From: Limnephilus marmoratus
Lineage: Eukaryota; Arthropoda; Insecta; Trichoptera; Limnephilidae
Assembly: GCA_917880885.1 (NCBI GenBank)
Contig: OU862910.1
Location: 18,302,710 to 18,366,709 of the forward strand
DNA length: 64,000 bases
Direction of reading: 5' to 3'
How positions within the stretch are numbered: the first letter of the stretch is position 1; every line of letters begins with the position of its first letter. Below, in pieces: positions 32,442 through 44,440 of the stretch. The notes beneath the pieces are model-generated. The model worked only from the letters and a program-made list of their open reading frames with translations, was not told where the DNA came from and made no database searches. The translations under genes were made by a program, and so were the position numbers.

Positions 32442-33045
32442 TATGTTAATATATATATATATATATATTAACATAAACGTGTATTTATGCATACCCACAC
32501 ATACATGCATATTCATATACATACAAATACATATATACACTTAAATTTGATGGCAGAAACAAGCCGTCAGCAAATAGTGGCAAAAACGAGAAAATCTAAA
32601 GAAGGCTGGATACTACTGCATGATATATATACATACATATGCCTGTGTTATAAAGTTGTAATATACGCATGCCATGTTTGCACGACTCGGTTTTAAATAA
32701 ATTTTTAATCACATACACGTGTAATTTCTAAGGAAGAAATAATTAAACCCACCTTATTAAATAATTAAATTAAATCGCTGTTTTTTCAAGAATTCAATTT
32801 GAAAAATACTTACAAAAAAAAACTTGACCTAATTTGTAATTCATGTACAAAACCACGTACAATGTGATCTTAGAACGGGGTACCCCAGTAAAGTCGCATT
32901 CTTTTCGACTTTTGTAAAAAAAAATTCCAAGTCTTCTACTCGTTTATAAACCCTAGCGCGCAGACCCCTTTAAGGGGAACGGCTGTCAAGCCCTTTTCAT
33001 ACAAAATTTAATTTTGCATTTAAGGCAAAATTTGTTTAGCAAATT
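32160..33045. other. Noncoding stretch with an (AT)/(CATA) microsatellite
   Basis: A CATA/TACA-rich and TA-rich block at 32375-32540 contains a near-perfect palindrome: TATATATATTATGTTAATAT and its inverse around 32437-32476. Protein frames across it are low-complexity. No gene is seen. Confidence 0.6.
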
Positions 33046-33451
33046 TCTAGTACGGATAGGTGCTACTTTTTTGATTAAATTATAAGATATAAATAGGAAA
33101 TAAAGATATCAATTTTTTGTGATTTTAAAAATAATTTTTAATTATTTTATAAAATACAAAAACAAAAATGTAAAAAAATGCGTTTTGATGGGCGTAAATC
33201 CAAATTATAAATGACCAATTTACGTAGTGAACACAAATTTTCGTATACTAATTAATATTTTTAACCCAAATAAATGCTTGTTTTATTATGTTTAAATATT
33301 TTTTTTCATTGTAAAAAGGGTAAGATTCTTTTTTAATATTTATAATTCACTAACAACAAAATGCCAAAGTTTTCTCTAAAATCAAGAAAATTTGATTTCT
33401 TTATTTACTTATATCTGACATAAAATAAAATAGCACCTATCCGTACTAGAT
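33046..33451. mobile_element. 406-bp MITE with perfect 20-bp TIRs
   Basis: TCTAGTACGGATAGGTGCTA at 33046-33065 returns exactly inverted at 33432-33451. Weaker inverted similarity extends roughly 35 bp further inward. The interior is very AT-rich. No transposase is present and the duplication is unclear. Confidence 0.8.
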
Positions 33452-35240
33452 ATTTGAAATGTCTTTTGATTGAGAAAATAATTATTCAGTTTGGTTTGGT
33501 ATTTTGACACCAAATCCAAAATTAAGTTTTGTACGAAAAATGTCGCGAAACCTCTGAAAATCTCAGGATAGTCATAGAGGCGATATTGCATTATAGTCTT
33601 GTCGAGCGTTGCAAGCGATGTTATTATGGAAAATGGAAAAAAGACGTACATTCTTATTTAGATGCTAGAAAAACAAAAAAGTACGAAACCTTTTTACTGT
33701 TTTTTTAATATATCACAGTAGGTACCCAAGTATTCTGAACAAACGGAAATGTTGGGAAAGGGATGTCATTAATGTCCAATTTCCAAGTGAACCCCACTGG
33801 ATTTTTTTGTGACGCGGGTTAACCCGTGACTTCACCGATTCTCGTTTTGGATTTATTTAGGTCATTGGATGGTTAGTAATAAATTATCTATGTAAATGAG
33901 TGAATAAACAAGATATCGGACGAACAAACAAGTACAGAACAGAACAGGCAGAATGTAAAAAAATTTAAAAAGGTACATTGAAATATACTTTACTCGTGAT
34001 TAACGTGGCCATTTTTCCCTCCAAACCGGGACAAAAAAAGTACGTACTTAATAATTATAATAATTTTGAACAACTTCTATAGCGCTGTTAAAAGAGGCTA
34101 AATTACAATTTAACTTGAAAAATTTTCGCATGGACGATTGGAATTCTATACCCTTGTTTAAAATTTAAAGAGCTTTTTTTGCTAATAAACGAAATAAAGC
34201 AATACGTTACATTCTAAATGTTTTTTACTAAAATTAGCATGGGTTCTATGAATGAATTTACTTTACCATGTAGGAGGCTAAATCACAACTCGTCCAGCTA
34301 TCTACCAAGTATTATTGTAATTCTAGCCCTTTAATAAATTAAATAAAATATCTTATAAACTTATTCGTTTTAGGAGCCTCACAACTTATTGTTTGTGTAG
34401 GCGCATAAAACGCCATGAGCTTTTGAATATTTTTTCAAAGTATCTACACTATCTATGTACATAATATTTTATTTATTTATAAAAAATACATTAAAAAAAT
34501 ATTTGTTGTTTTATTTTTCCGAAGAACAAATTTTCTTAAGTAGGTATATATTTATTACGGTGTTGATTTAAAAAAACGAATGAAGTTCTTGGCGGGATTT
34601 GTTCAAATTTACTTTTATAATTAAAATTGCTTCGAGGACATCCATATAAAATATATTTAATAATTATCCGAAAATTCTTGTGATTCAATTTATTGACGCG
34701 TAAGTTTTTTATCAATTACACCCTACAATTTTTGGTTGAAAAATTCTCAGTGTTCCATTCAGAAAACGGGACATTTTGGCGTCCCGTAGCCGTGTTCGGG
34801 GACACCGGGACAGGATGCCTGAAAACTGGACTGTCCATGTGAAAATGGTACGTCTGGTCACATTACTCATGATATACCCTTATGTATTTACTGTGTATCT
34901 CATCTTCATTTAAAGTTACTAACATATATTTTTTGTTAATAGTATTAAGTATGTATATTTCAATATTGTTTTACTTAAACAGGATCTCATTTTGTTTTGA
35001 TATTTTCACATCTTCTTAACATCAATTTACCATGCTTTTCTGTTTTACACGCTCATGGGCTATTTATTACTTACGCAATTTTAATTTTACATGTTATTGT
35101 TTATGCCATATATTACGTAAAATCTGAAAGGCGTTAATGATAAATACATAACTTGGTACAAAAGCCACTGTGCATAAATAAAATACTACATTTTCTTATA
35201 ATGGAGACCGGAGACTCAATTACATATTCGTTGTACAGAT
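33452..35240. other. Noncoding stretch
   Basis: No gene is seen. GGCCATTTTTCC…ACCGGGACA near 34010-34036 and CGTCCCGTAG…CACCGGGACAGGATG…GTCTGGTCAC near 34780-34862 hint at decayed ends of one transposon, but no duplication supports it. Confidence 0.4.
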
Positions 35241-35392
35241 TTATTTTTCATGTGAATACTGCACTAACTTCCAATTGCTCCCTGTTAACCGGAGCTAGTA
35301 TAATATTGGCATCCTCAATTGGGGTATGTTGCGAAGCTGAAGGGTACGGGGTAGGGAAGGAGAGCAGAAGAGTGGAAGAGGAGACTATTTTT
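35241..35392 (-). mobile_element. SINE fragment (tail half)
   Basis: TTTTTCATGTGAATACTGCA, CCAATTGCTCCC and TCAATTGGGGTATGTTGCGA, GCTGAAGG match the tail half of the 17.3-kb SINE. The tRNA-like head is missing. The sequence stops where the Helitron-like element at 35401 begins, so that element may have cut it. Confidence 0.7.
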
Positions 35393-35400
35393 ATTTTATA

Positions 35401-35874
35401 CTAGCTGACCCGGCCACGCGTTGCTGTGGCTAACTAAACACAACGCCATCTACTGGATGGTTATCAACGCCATCTACTGGATAGAAGATTCGTTCAGTAG
35501 TTTTTGAGTTTATCGCAAACAGAGAGACAGACAGACAAACGACGCGGAGGACTGTAATTTATAATATGTAGAGAAGAGAAGATAGTAAGCTATCCGTAAA
35601 AGATAGATATATGCCATCACGGACTTTTTTTAGATCTATAAAAGAGAAGTATCCCATCATGCATTGTTTTGTTATATCTCAAAGGGATTAGGCATTAGTG
35701 TTTTCGAAGTAAGCTCCCTGGCGGCTTGACTTTTTCCGACACTTCTTACAGTTATCGTTATATTTCAACCAATTTACACAAATCCTTGACAAATTATATA
35801 CCAAAACCTTCCTCACAAAACACTCTACCTACCGGTGAAAACCGCGGAGGATTTTAATTTATAATATGTAGAGA
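35401..35874 (-). mobile_element. Helitron-like element with a duplicated 5' end
   Basis: The 3' end on the minus strand is the GCCACAGCAACGCGTGGC hairpin then CGGGTCAGCTAG (CTAG at 35401). The 5' block TCTCTACATATTATAAATT appears twice, ending at 35574 and at 35874. The element is therefore either 174 bp plus a second fragment or 474 bp with an internal 5' duplicate. GCGTTGTGTTTAGTTAGCC links it to 5142 and 25759. No coding is present. Confidence 0.7.
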
Positions 35875-35884
35875 TTTGTTTCAC

Positions 35885-36256
35885 CCAGGAGGCCCCGAGG
35901 AAAATAATTTCAATCACGACCTACGTCATCGTACGGGATGCTGCGTCTTTTAAAAAAATGAATGAAGTTCTGGGAAGGTAAAAAGGTATGAGGGGTGGGA
36001 AGGAATCTGGGGGTCCATGTGTCGAATCAATTCCTCAACTGATGAATCGAGAGAATCCGGCTGGAGAAGTCAAAAGGCCCCCCTTAACCAGTTTCTCCCG
36101 ATCTGAACCGGCCTGCACGCAAGACTGGGAAAAACCCCACCCCACGAACTCGGGCACACCTTAAACCTAGCGAACCACCAGGGGTGACCTGAGGCAAGGA
36201 CGTTGGTTATCCAATAAATAGTTCCCGGGGCGGCGGTATCCAAACCCTCATCCCAA
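35885..36256 (-). repeat. A-repeat copy 4
   Basis: Inverted copy starting CACCCAGGAGGCCCCGAGGA and ending GTTCCCGGGGCGGCGGTATC, CAAACCCTCATCCC. It has small internal deletions around 36010-36040 and 36120-36150 compared with copies 3 and 6. Confidence 0.75.
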
Positions 36257-36337
36257 ATTATGATGATTAAGTGCATGGAAGAAGTTTGGAACAGTATGGG
36301 ATGGCCAGAGGATCGGCCTGTGGAAAACATTAAAACA

Positions 36338-36783
36338 CTAGCTGGTACCCGGCATGCGTTGCTGGTCCATTTAATAAAGATATTGTTTCTCTCTGCGTGT
36401 CCTTTCCCATTCGTCCCGTTCCCCTTCCGTCACCCCTTCCTCTCCCGCGTCCCTTACCCCTCTCGTGTCCTCACTCCGCCTCCTCCACCTTCCCTCTCCC
36501 CACTCCACTCCCCCCCTTTCCCCCGTCCGTGAACCCCCCTCTCGAGTTGCCCTCCCCCCTCTCCCCTCCCGCATTCCTTACATTCAGTCCTGGTACATTT
36601 AGTTTTTAAACAGCTCGCGTGCCACCTATTGAATTTTTTTACACAAATTTCATAATGCCAGAGCTCACTAGAGTAGTTTTATACAAACCTTGTCTTGACA
36701 AGGATTATCAAAATTGGTGCAGTCGTTCGGAAGTTATGCGCGTACATACATTTCGGCGATTCATTTTTATTTTAATATACAGA
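36338..36783 (-). mobile_element. Non-autonomous Helitron-like element, pyrimidine-rich core
   Basis: The plus strand opens CTAGCTGGTACCCGGCATGC, has a C/T-rich core at 36400-36570, then AACAGCTCGCGTGCCACCTA, CCAGAGCTCACTAGAG and the GCGCGTACATACATTTCGGC block near 36738. The minus-strand 5' end is near 36783. It is the same family as 4737, 11268 and 48340. Frames across the core are artefacts. Confidence 0.75.
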
Positions 36784-37651
36784 TACAGATTTGAGGAAGC
36801 CAAATTTAACCTCCGCGACATATCACCTAGATGGTGATGAATAAAGACGATTATTTTAAGTATTGCTACCCTTTGATGGCCTTTCCCAGGGTAACATCAT
36901 ATACTAATAAATTTATACTTACTCATCCGGTAATAAACATGAGAGTAAAAATAAACATTAAATAGCCCAGAATATATTGGAAGCACGAACTAAGTGAGTC
37001 GATCATAAATAAACTTGAACATTAATCCATTTACTACATGCTGAAAGTGCTAATACAACTTCGACCTAATGATAATAAATGGCGATGAACTCTTCGACAT
37101 TTAAGACATCGCAAATTATGGTGCCAACGAACGGAATTACTAACTTAATGGCAGATTTATATGAGATATTTGATTGAGACATATTTGATCTGTGTACATT
37201 TATAGCTATCAACGAGATCAACTATCCGACCACAAAGTCCTCATTAACCTCAAATTTGCTCTGAAATTTTCAAAATTGAAACTGAGGATTGTGTGAATTC
37301 AAGCGAGCGATAAAGTAATGTAAAATCAGGAATATATGTATTTTTTAATAATTCTATGTTGTGTATTCCCTTGGACTCGAGATACTAATATCTACAGCCT
37401 GTATGTTTGACGAATATCTACAGCTCATATGTTGAACTAATATCTACGAACTCTTTGATTCCCATAGATATTAGTTCGATTTTTTCAGTTTTTGGAATTC
37501 CTGTAGATATTAGTAGACGCCTCCTTCCCTTGTATTAAATTTTTGACAGATGATTTTTCAAGTTTGCTAACGGTCTTCAATCGAAAAGTAGATTTCTGCC
37601 GTCCTCTAATTTGTATGAAAAACTTTCAGCTTCAAGAATCCTATAATTATT
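36784..37651. other. Noncoding stretch with a cluster of AATATCTACA motifs
   Basis: No gene is seen. ACTAATATCTAC and its inverse GTAGATATTAGT occur five times within 37387-37515, three direct and two inverted. Confidence 0.5.
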
Positions 37652-38090
37652 TGGAAGGCGGATATGGATACCGCCGTCCCGGAAAACATTTATTGGATTA
37701 ACAACACTCCTGTGGTGGTTCGCTACGTTTGGTGATTAAGCAGGTGTGCCCCGGTTCACGGGGTGAGCTTTGTCCAGATCTTGGCGGCGGTTGCGTCTGC
37801 CCACCAACCGCGAGGCAGGCCGGGACGTGAGGGATTGATTCAGGAAGACCTGTCGACTTCTCCAGCCGGACTCTCTCAAACCATCGCCTTGCAACGCAGT
37901 GAGAGGGATGGATTCATAAGTTCGTCATTCCTGAATTCTTTCCCAGATTCTTCCCCACCCCTATACCTTTCTTTTACTTCCTAGAACTTCCTCTCCTCGC
38001 TTTCCCTAAAAAGACCCTCTACACAGCAATCTCAAAGATGACATAGGCCCCGCGGATTATTTTTCCTCAGAGACTCCTGTGTGGAAATAA
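37652..38090 (+). repeat. A-repeat copy 5
   Basis: Complete copy from GGAAGGCGGATATGGATACC to CTCCTGTGTGGAAATAA. The family blocks TTCGCTACGTTTGGTGATTA, GGCGGTTGCGTCTGCCCACC and CCTTGCAACGCAGTGAGAGG are clear. The 73-codon frame through it is incidental. Confidence 0.8.
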
Positions 38091-38369
38091 TATTAAAAAT
38101 ATGGATATAATAACCCGCCATTTTTCACAAGCAATAACTGTGATAGTCTATGCGTGATGAAAAAGTGTTTTTTTGTTCATAATTTTTATACAAATTTCAT
38201 CGAACAGCAAAATGATATGAACATTTTTTAATATTCATTATTTTTTCATGATTAAACTTAAGCGAAACCGGTCGGTATTAAAAACATCGTGGTAATAAAC
38301 ACAGTAATTGTGATTATAACCACGATTTTTAAGGTATATTTTACTCCAAATAAATAATTAAGTATCCCA

Positions 38370-38892
38370 CTAGAAAACTTAAAATATAATCTATTACTAA
38401 ATATTCTAAAAATACATACACTAGAAGACAGACGTAAAATAAACGACTTAACATTTTTATTCAAAATACTTAACTCTAAATTCGACTGTTGCGAACTCCT
38501 ACAACTCATAAACTTACGAATACCGACAGTAACCACGCGACAAAATACACTATTCTACCGCAGCATTCAAAAGCGGAACTACATTGCCCATTCCTATACA
38601 ACGATTTCACACTATGGGGAATAAGTGATGTCGACATATTTAACATCATCTTGGCGAATTTTGTGGATCTTGTAAAAAACATATTCCAAAACTATTCCTA
38701 AACATATCTGTATTTTTGTAAACTTATCAAATCGCTATATTTTTTTGCATTTTTGTGACGTGTGTGCATTTTTCATCTAATTTAATTTTTATTATTTCAT
38801 TATCTGTTGAAAAATTATCTGTCATGAATTAATTGTACTACCAAACATGTAAAAGCCCTCTGGGCGTTGAATAAATAAATAAATAAATACGC
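38370..38892 (+). mobile_element. 3' remnant of a CR1/Jockey-like LINE
   Basis: A coding remnant (38373-38701) is followed by a ~190-bp AT-rich 3' UTR ending AAAGCCCTCTGGGCGTTG, then AATAAATAAATAAATAAAT. A short hairpin (GCCCTCTGGGC) directly before an AATAAATA tail is typical of this group and also seen at about 51090-51120. Confidence 0.75.
38373..38701 (+). pseudogene. Reverse transcriptase C-terminus, frameshifted
   Basis: In one frame: LKYNLLLNILKIHTLEDRRK, INDLTFLFKILNS, CCELLQLINLRIPTVTTRQN and TLFYRS. After a frameshift near 38600: SDVDIFNIILANFVDLVKNI and the stop at 38701. The LEDRR-xxxDLTFLFK-x-L and …DVDIF…LxxF pattern is the usual C-terminal end of CR1/Jockey-like RTs. Upstream motifs are missing. 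Two-frame reading and truncation make it a pseudogene. Confidence 0.75.
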
Positions 38893-39418
38893 TCAAAAAT
38901 TGCAGGTTTAAGTTTGTCGGGCACGTGCTGACACATCCTGTACAATATCTACCTTCTTATTTCTTATCTTAAATATCCGTACAGAACGCCTTTCTACCAG
39001 CTGCGGCTGCCGGCTGCTACATAATGTGGAATGTAGATGTAGAGGCAGTCTATCGTAGCCATGCAGTAGCCATGTTCCCCCCATATTCTGTACATGGAAC
39101 TTATATACAGATATTGGGGAGATTCGAGTGCACATTGTACGCCGCATGGAACACAAAAAAGATTGCAGTATAAAAAGACCCACCCCGTTTGCGGTAGAGT
39201 AATCACAGAGCTTGTTACACAACACATATACGTACTTATTATTCAATTTTAGAGAAAAGAGTAACAATGAAACAAACAGGTTCATTAAGGAACAGAAACA
39301 ATGATTTTTTTTCAAACGATAACAATACTGAAAACCACAACAAAAACTCAAAATAAAGACATCGTAAATTACTGTCAAGAGCATCTAATACAATACACAA
39401 ATAAAACCTGTAATATCA
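38893..39418 (-). other. Mostly noncoding; long minus-strand frame of unknown status
   Basis: A 158-codon minus frame runs from 39384 to 38908. Its first half is hydrophobic and Cys/Phe-rich, its last ~35 residues are basic (VERRSVRIFKIRNKKVDIVQ). I recognise no domain, and AT-rich DNA can give such frames by chance. A small GC-richer patch at 38985-39140 lies under it. I do not call it a gene. Confidence 0.3.
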
Positions 39419-39880
39419 CCTTACCAGTTTGGATTTATGCCAGGTAGAAAAGTAGGTACTCTTTCCAACTTAATTATTGATTATAATTTTATAACCAACG
39501 CTTTTAAAGAAAAAAAAAACAAGTAGACTCTGTCTATACTGATTTTTAGTAAAGCCTTTGATACATTTTCCCATAAAATTCTCATTTGGAAATTAGGAAA
39601 GCTTGGTATCCGTGGTAATATATCAGCCTGGTTTGAAAGCTATCTTTCTCGAAGACAACAAATTGTTACTATAAAATCCTCCCTGTCGGAAAAAAATTAT
39701 GCAATAAGTGGAGTTCCACAGGGTTCACACCTTGGCCCAATCTTATTTATCTTGTTTATAAATGATCTTACAAAAATATTTCATGATGTATCTACCTTAT
39801 CTTTTGCTGATGACGATAACCATCAAAACATTTCCCTTTGCAAAATTCTTCAAGATAATATCAACAAATTGTTATTTGGT
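39419..39880 (+). pseudogene. Reverse transcriptase core fragment (CR1/Jockey-like)
   Basis: Reads YQFGFMPGRK (RT motif 2a), then after a stop SKAFDTFSHKILIWKLGKLG, a WFESYLSRRQQIV segment, SGVPQGSHLGPILFILFIND and LSFADDDN (the catalytic F-A-D-D box). A frameshift separates YTDF from SKAFD at about 39537-39546, and a TAG precedes it. It is the only fragment here that keeps palm motifs without either end of the protein: endonuclease and C-terminus are missing. Its subfamily may differ from the intact element at 51-56 kb, which has SGVPQGSLLGPLLFNIYIND at the same place. Confidence 0.85.
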
Positions 39881-39899
39881 GTAACAGTGTTAAATAATT

Positions 39900-40025
39900 A
39901 GGTACACCCCTTCGGGGTGTAAAGAGAGAAAACTAGGTATACCGTATTTTCCCTAAACCGACTGCATATTGTACAAGTGTATGCCGGGGGCCAATTATCA
40001 GCGGATCAACTGTCATGTAACATTA
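39900..40025 (-). repeat. Dispersed repeat, intact copy
   Basis: TACCGTATTTTCCCTAAACC, GACTGCATATTGTAC, GCCGGGGGCCAATTATCAG and GGATCAACTGTCATG are the inverse of the blocks at 10005-10105. It serves as the empty-site reference for the insertion at 12293-13138. A perfect hairpin ACACCCCTTCGGGGTGT lies at 39904-39920. Confidence 0.65.
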
Positions 40026-40158
40026 TTGATGTACCGGTCACCTTCTATAAAAAAAACATATTTTCCTTTCTGAGATCTCTAGATAGCTTTTCAAAATGAA
40101 AAAAAAAACAAACAAAAAAATTTGCTTGATATGATATCAATAATATCAAATAAAAAGG

Positions 40159-40503
40159 ATGCACAGCACCATAAAGGAATCTACGAGAATCAAATTTAAC
40201 CAAAATCATTTGTTACCCTCCCACACATACGAGTATATTGAATATATTAAGTTAAAAACATCATATCAATCCGCAGTCCATCATAACAACCATAGACCCC
40301 TGAATACACTTATCCTGAAAATAGACACTACAATCGATTCACACATAAAACATTGCAAAACAGCAAAAATCTCCAATGAAACTGATATTTTAAAACCAAG
40401 GGACGCCCTACATGATAAAAAATTGAACATTTGGCTCTACAAAACAGGTGAATTACCAGTGTGGAAGACAACATATAATATCATTGTAAAAAATAATAAA
40501 TAA
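40159..40503 (+). CDS. Hypothetical 114-aa ORF, function unknown
   Basis: ATG at 40159 opens 114 codons to TAA. The product is Lys/Asn/His-rich and hydrophilic, with no signal peptide, membrane segment or recognised motif. A WLYKTGELPVW stretch lies near residue 92. Base composition matches the AT-rich surroundings, so chance is a real possibility, although the length is greater than usual here. No intron sites or neighbours support it. It lies about 280 bp after the RT remnant on the same strand and could be decayed transposon coding sequence. Confidence 0.2.
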   Translation: MHSTIKESTRIKFNQNHLLPSHTYEYIEYIKLKTSYQSAVHHNNHRPLNTLILKIDTTIDSHIKHCKTAKISNETDILKPRDALHDKKLNIWLYKTGELPVWKTTYNIIVKNNK

Positions 40504-43500
40504 ATTAAATTACAAATTCTTGTTATCAATTGATACTAAGTAGGCACCAAGCGATCTCTTCTCAATAAAAAGTCGTTGAGTAAGAGAAAATGTCTTGTTA
40601 AATAAAAAATAAAAAAACATTGAAAACGTTATCTACAACAAACTTTCCTAGAATCTGAAACTAATAGTAGTTAATACAATAAGTGTGTTTTGCGATAAAC
40701 ATTTCTTTTTCAAAATGCATGTTAAGTATTCGGCTTTCATGCATTTCTTTTTGGTTGACCTATGAAAAAATTATATTTAAAATTTTCACGGTAGACCCAA
40801 ACCCTTTTTAAGTTAGACATAAAATGATCTAAGGTGGAAATAATTCGTTTTAAAGGTCGTCTTTCCTTAAACTGTCAATTTAAAAGTCAGTAAACTATGT
40901 AATGACTCGTATTATGGGTTTTCAAACAATTAAGGTTTCAGTGGGCAATATTTTGACCTTTGTTTCATCTTAATCACCGCGTTAAGAAAGCACCGAGAGT
41001 TAAAAAAACTTGAAAAATATATTTTTAATAGACGTTACCCTTATTGAAGCGAATTTTACGTACCTACACTGTTTCCCTTCAACAATTAGTTCTGCGAACT
41101 AAATTCGCTATTTCTGTTGAATAAAAATCGAAAATTGAAAATCCCGAATTCTGTAACCTCGCGTCCAAAAAATTATGTTGCCGATTTTCTCTAATTTTTA
41201 TTAAAGCCATAAGTTGGTACTAAAATACCTACCTGCTTAATTAATAAAAATGATGATTTCACATTTGAAAAAATCCTTAATCTAAAATCTTCGTCGTTCG
41301 CCAGCTGATTCTACTTTCGTAATAACATGAATACCCGTTTTTGGAAAATGATATTATTCTAAAGGGCACAACCTTACTTGTTTATGTAATTATAAATTTT
41401 ATTACAAAAATAGTTTATAATCTATAATAAGTATTCTCCTCAGAACAGCTAAGAGCTAAGTTTCAGAGACTTGATTTTTGGGCTACTGCGGCGCACGACA
41501 GGTTAAACCAGCTACCATCTTGAACCGGGACCGGAACGTAACGAACAAATTTACGGACAGTTGAAATGACAAATGGTGGATTTAAAAAAGGACTTTGCTA
41601 CCCGCGATCAATTAGATAGGTCCTTTATAATCGTCTTGGACAAATATCATATTTTGGAAGGTGCTTAGGTAGGTAGGACTTGCAATGGACCGAGTCCACG
41701 ACCCGCTCAAGGTAAGGAGAAAAAACGAACGGACAATACTAATCAAAAAATTTTGGTAGTCTACATTTCCCTTTTTTTACGTTTCACACTAATACAAATT
41801 GTAAAATTTGTTTAATTTTGCATAACTGCTTCAGCCCTGTGGTGTTAGAGGGATGCCCTTTCCCCCATTAGGTTATGTTGAACGTCAGGTTCTGGAATAA
41901 AATTCAAAAATAGCGTTATCCTTGAAATTTCCCCGGGGAATAACTTTTCAATTATAATCCGTACCTTCCATTCATGCTAATTCATAATGATCATCATTCA
42001 TGCTTTTACAAATCATTCCCTTCATTCATCATTCATGTTTTTAATTCACTCGACTTCAACCTTCCTTGAATTTATTTTTATTTCACTCTACTTTATTTTT
42101 CATTGGCCAATTTGGTTCTTTACTACATAATTCAGAGATTATCTGTGGAAAGTACAGGAATTTGATACCCCGCTGCATATGGTATACGAAGCCTTGTGTA
42201 GGTGAAGGTTTATAAAAGCTTGCTCCCATTTTACGGTTATCTAAGACCGCAGTTTTTACGGCTAATACATTAGGTCAGATTAAACTCTAATGTGACCTTA
42301 TTTTTACGGAAGAGGAGTAAAAGATGCTGAGCAGCACGGGAGAATCTTCGTTTCTGCGTTAAAACAGATTTCACCTTCGTGAAGGTTAATTAACAAATAA
42401 TTAATAAATGATTTAATTAATTAAATAGCGTGCAAGAAAATGGTTTTATGTAACTACATTTAATCAATGACATTATATAAATAGATTCGCCATAGTCTCA
42501 CATACTTGCAAAATAATGTGGCAAGTAAGCAACACTCTTTTGTTTTCAGCGGTTTTCAGTAATTTTTTAATTCAGAAGTTATACGTGTATTAAAAAGATA
42601 TGCTACTTCCACATCGAAGCCAAACTTCCAACTCGAACTTCCAATGCATAAACTATCTTCGACACAATCGTCCGAAAGTTTGAAGTTGGAAGTTGACCTC
42701 AGTGTGGCCGTACCATAAGACAATCAAAGAATGTGTGTTTTTTCTCTAATGGCGCACAAAATTGTAGGAAGGGGAACATAAAAATTAATTGTATTGCTTA
42801 TAATAATCGATAATAATAAGTAATTTGTGTGTATGTGTACATAGAAATTAAATGTTATTTCTTCGCTTTTACTATCGTTTGCCGTGTAATGGAAACATTT
42901 TCTCATCACACAGGAGGGCATTTTGACGCTTTTTAAATGCAATTTTCCTACTGGTAAGACGTGACCTTACTCGACGAGTGACAGTTTAGTACTAAAGTAA
43001 TAGAAATCGTTACAAAAGTACTAGACCAGTTCAATTGCCTGGCTTTTGGCTTCCCACTTTGATATTTCTACCCCGTGTCTACAGTATATAACGTCTTTGC
43101 ATTTAATATTATTTTGTGACGTATTAAGTTCAACCGAATGTGTACCCGTGAATCAAAGGGAGATATGGCATGGAACTGTACCGAATGCCGCCGAGATAGG
43201 ACCAATTGGCGCGATTTTTTTGACGTAGATTTATCCATTTTCAATGCGTTCGTGCGTCGCAGGGGTAGAGTACCTACGGCACGAAATTTTTATCATTCTT
43301 AAATAAAGAACGTATATAAAATACCTTTTTTTTCTTTTTTTACGTTTAATTTATAAAATTGTTACAGCATTGAACATAATTTTATGGCAAAACAAAATAT
43401 AACGAAATACATATTTTAATGGATTTCTAAGCCAATTAAGAGTGCTAGCCTTGAGTTTGGTGTAGGAGTTATTTTATAATTATATACTAGAGTGTAGTGC

Positions 43501-43682
43501 AATTTTTCCAATTACCTGCTTGCAATTTTTCGTTATGAAAGTTAATCCAAATTTAATCATAAAAACTTGATATTTTATATAACGGAGACCTTTAAAATTC
43601 ATCAAACCTAGATCTTAACAAGAAAAGCGCTGCGCTGCAAAGGTGATTTTCTCCACGAATAATATGTACGAAAAATCGGTGA
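40504..43682. other. Long noncoding stretch
   Basis: Over about 3.2 kb no gene is seen. An imperfect inverted repeat (AAACTTCCAACTCGAACTTCC near 42622 against AGTTTGAAGTTGGAAGTTGA near 42676) forms a small foldback. ATTCAT-rich drift lies near 41970-42050. Confidence 0.5.
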
Positions 43683-43877
43683 CCGGACAACTCAGAATTA
43701 TGCAACATCACCACTTCCTTTGAAAAGTTAATAAAAGTAATGAAAAAAATATATAGAAAATTGATTATAGCGGTTACGTTAGGTTAGGTTATGGGTTATT
43801 TTTCAAAATTCTTTTCCGTAACTTTTAATGACTTTTCAAAGGGGTGTTGAATTTGCATGATTCTAAGTTGTCAAGGA
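43683..43877. repeat. TTAGG-cored foldback, copy 2
   Basis: The left arm CCGGACAACTCAGAATTATGC (43683) is mirrored by GCATGATTCTAAGTTGTCAAGG (about 43855-43876), and CTTTGAAAAGTTAATAAAAG is mirrored by CTTTTAATGACTTTTCAAAG. The loop holds GTTACGTTAGGTTAGGTTAT. It is the same family as 6532-6655. Confidence 0.75.
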
Positions 43878-44225
43878 ATCGAAAAATCTGATTATTTTGA
43901 GCGGCTGATTTAAAACTTTGAAGAAATGCTGAAGTTTTCCGCTCAACCCTTTTTTAAACAACAGAACATTCTTTACGATTTGAATGTTCTTTACGTCAAA
44001 CTTTTTGATATTTTATTTAGACAAGTTGGAAGGACGAAAAGGGTCGCGTTCCTCACGAAATGAGCTCGCGAGGCGACGGTTGCTCATCTCTGCATTAGTT
44101 GCTGAAAAAAGTTTCAAAAAATCTAAATGCTAAGATCGTTTTTTTTTTTCAACATTCAACAGTTTCTCACTTGTCCTACGAGTTGTTCGATCAGTATAAA
44201 GGGAGTTGAAATTCGGGAGTGCAGT
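43878..44225. other. Noncoding stretch
   Basis: I see no gene or shared repeat here. Confidence 0.4.
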
Positions 44226-44326
44226 GTACTAACTAGACATGGGCAGACTCATTCCCAGGGGTGAATCGATTCATTGTGATTCCCTCGGCCTTTTGAATTG
44301 ATTCATTTTATTCATTCCTTTAATTA

Positions 44327-44440
<114 letters not shown>

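Noticed and set aside
32337..32540. Met/Tyr/Ile-rich frame
   Set aside because: Translation of the CATA/TA microsatellite.
32375..32540. CRISPR-like or regulatory array
   Set aside because: It is simple microsatellite DNA. There are no spaced identical repeats with unique spacers, and the window is eukaryotic.
34003..34865. One transposon with ACCGGGACA-type ends
   Set aside because: Ends are weakly similar and no target duplication could be found, so the boundaries cannot be supported.
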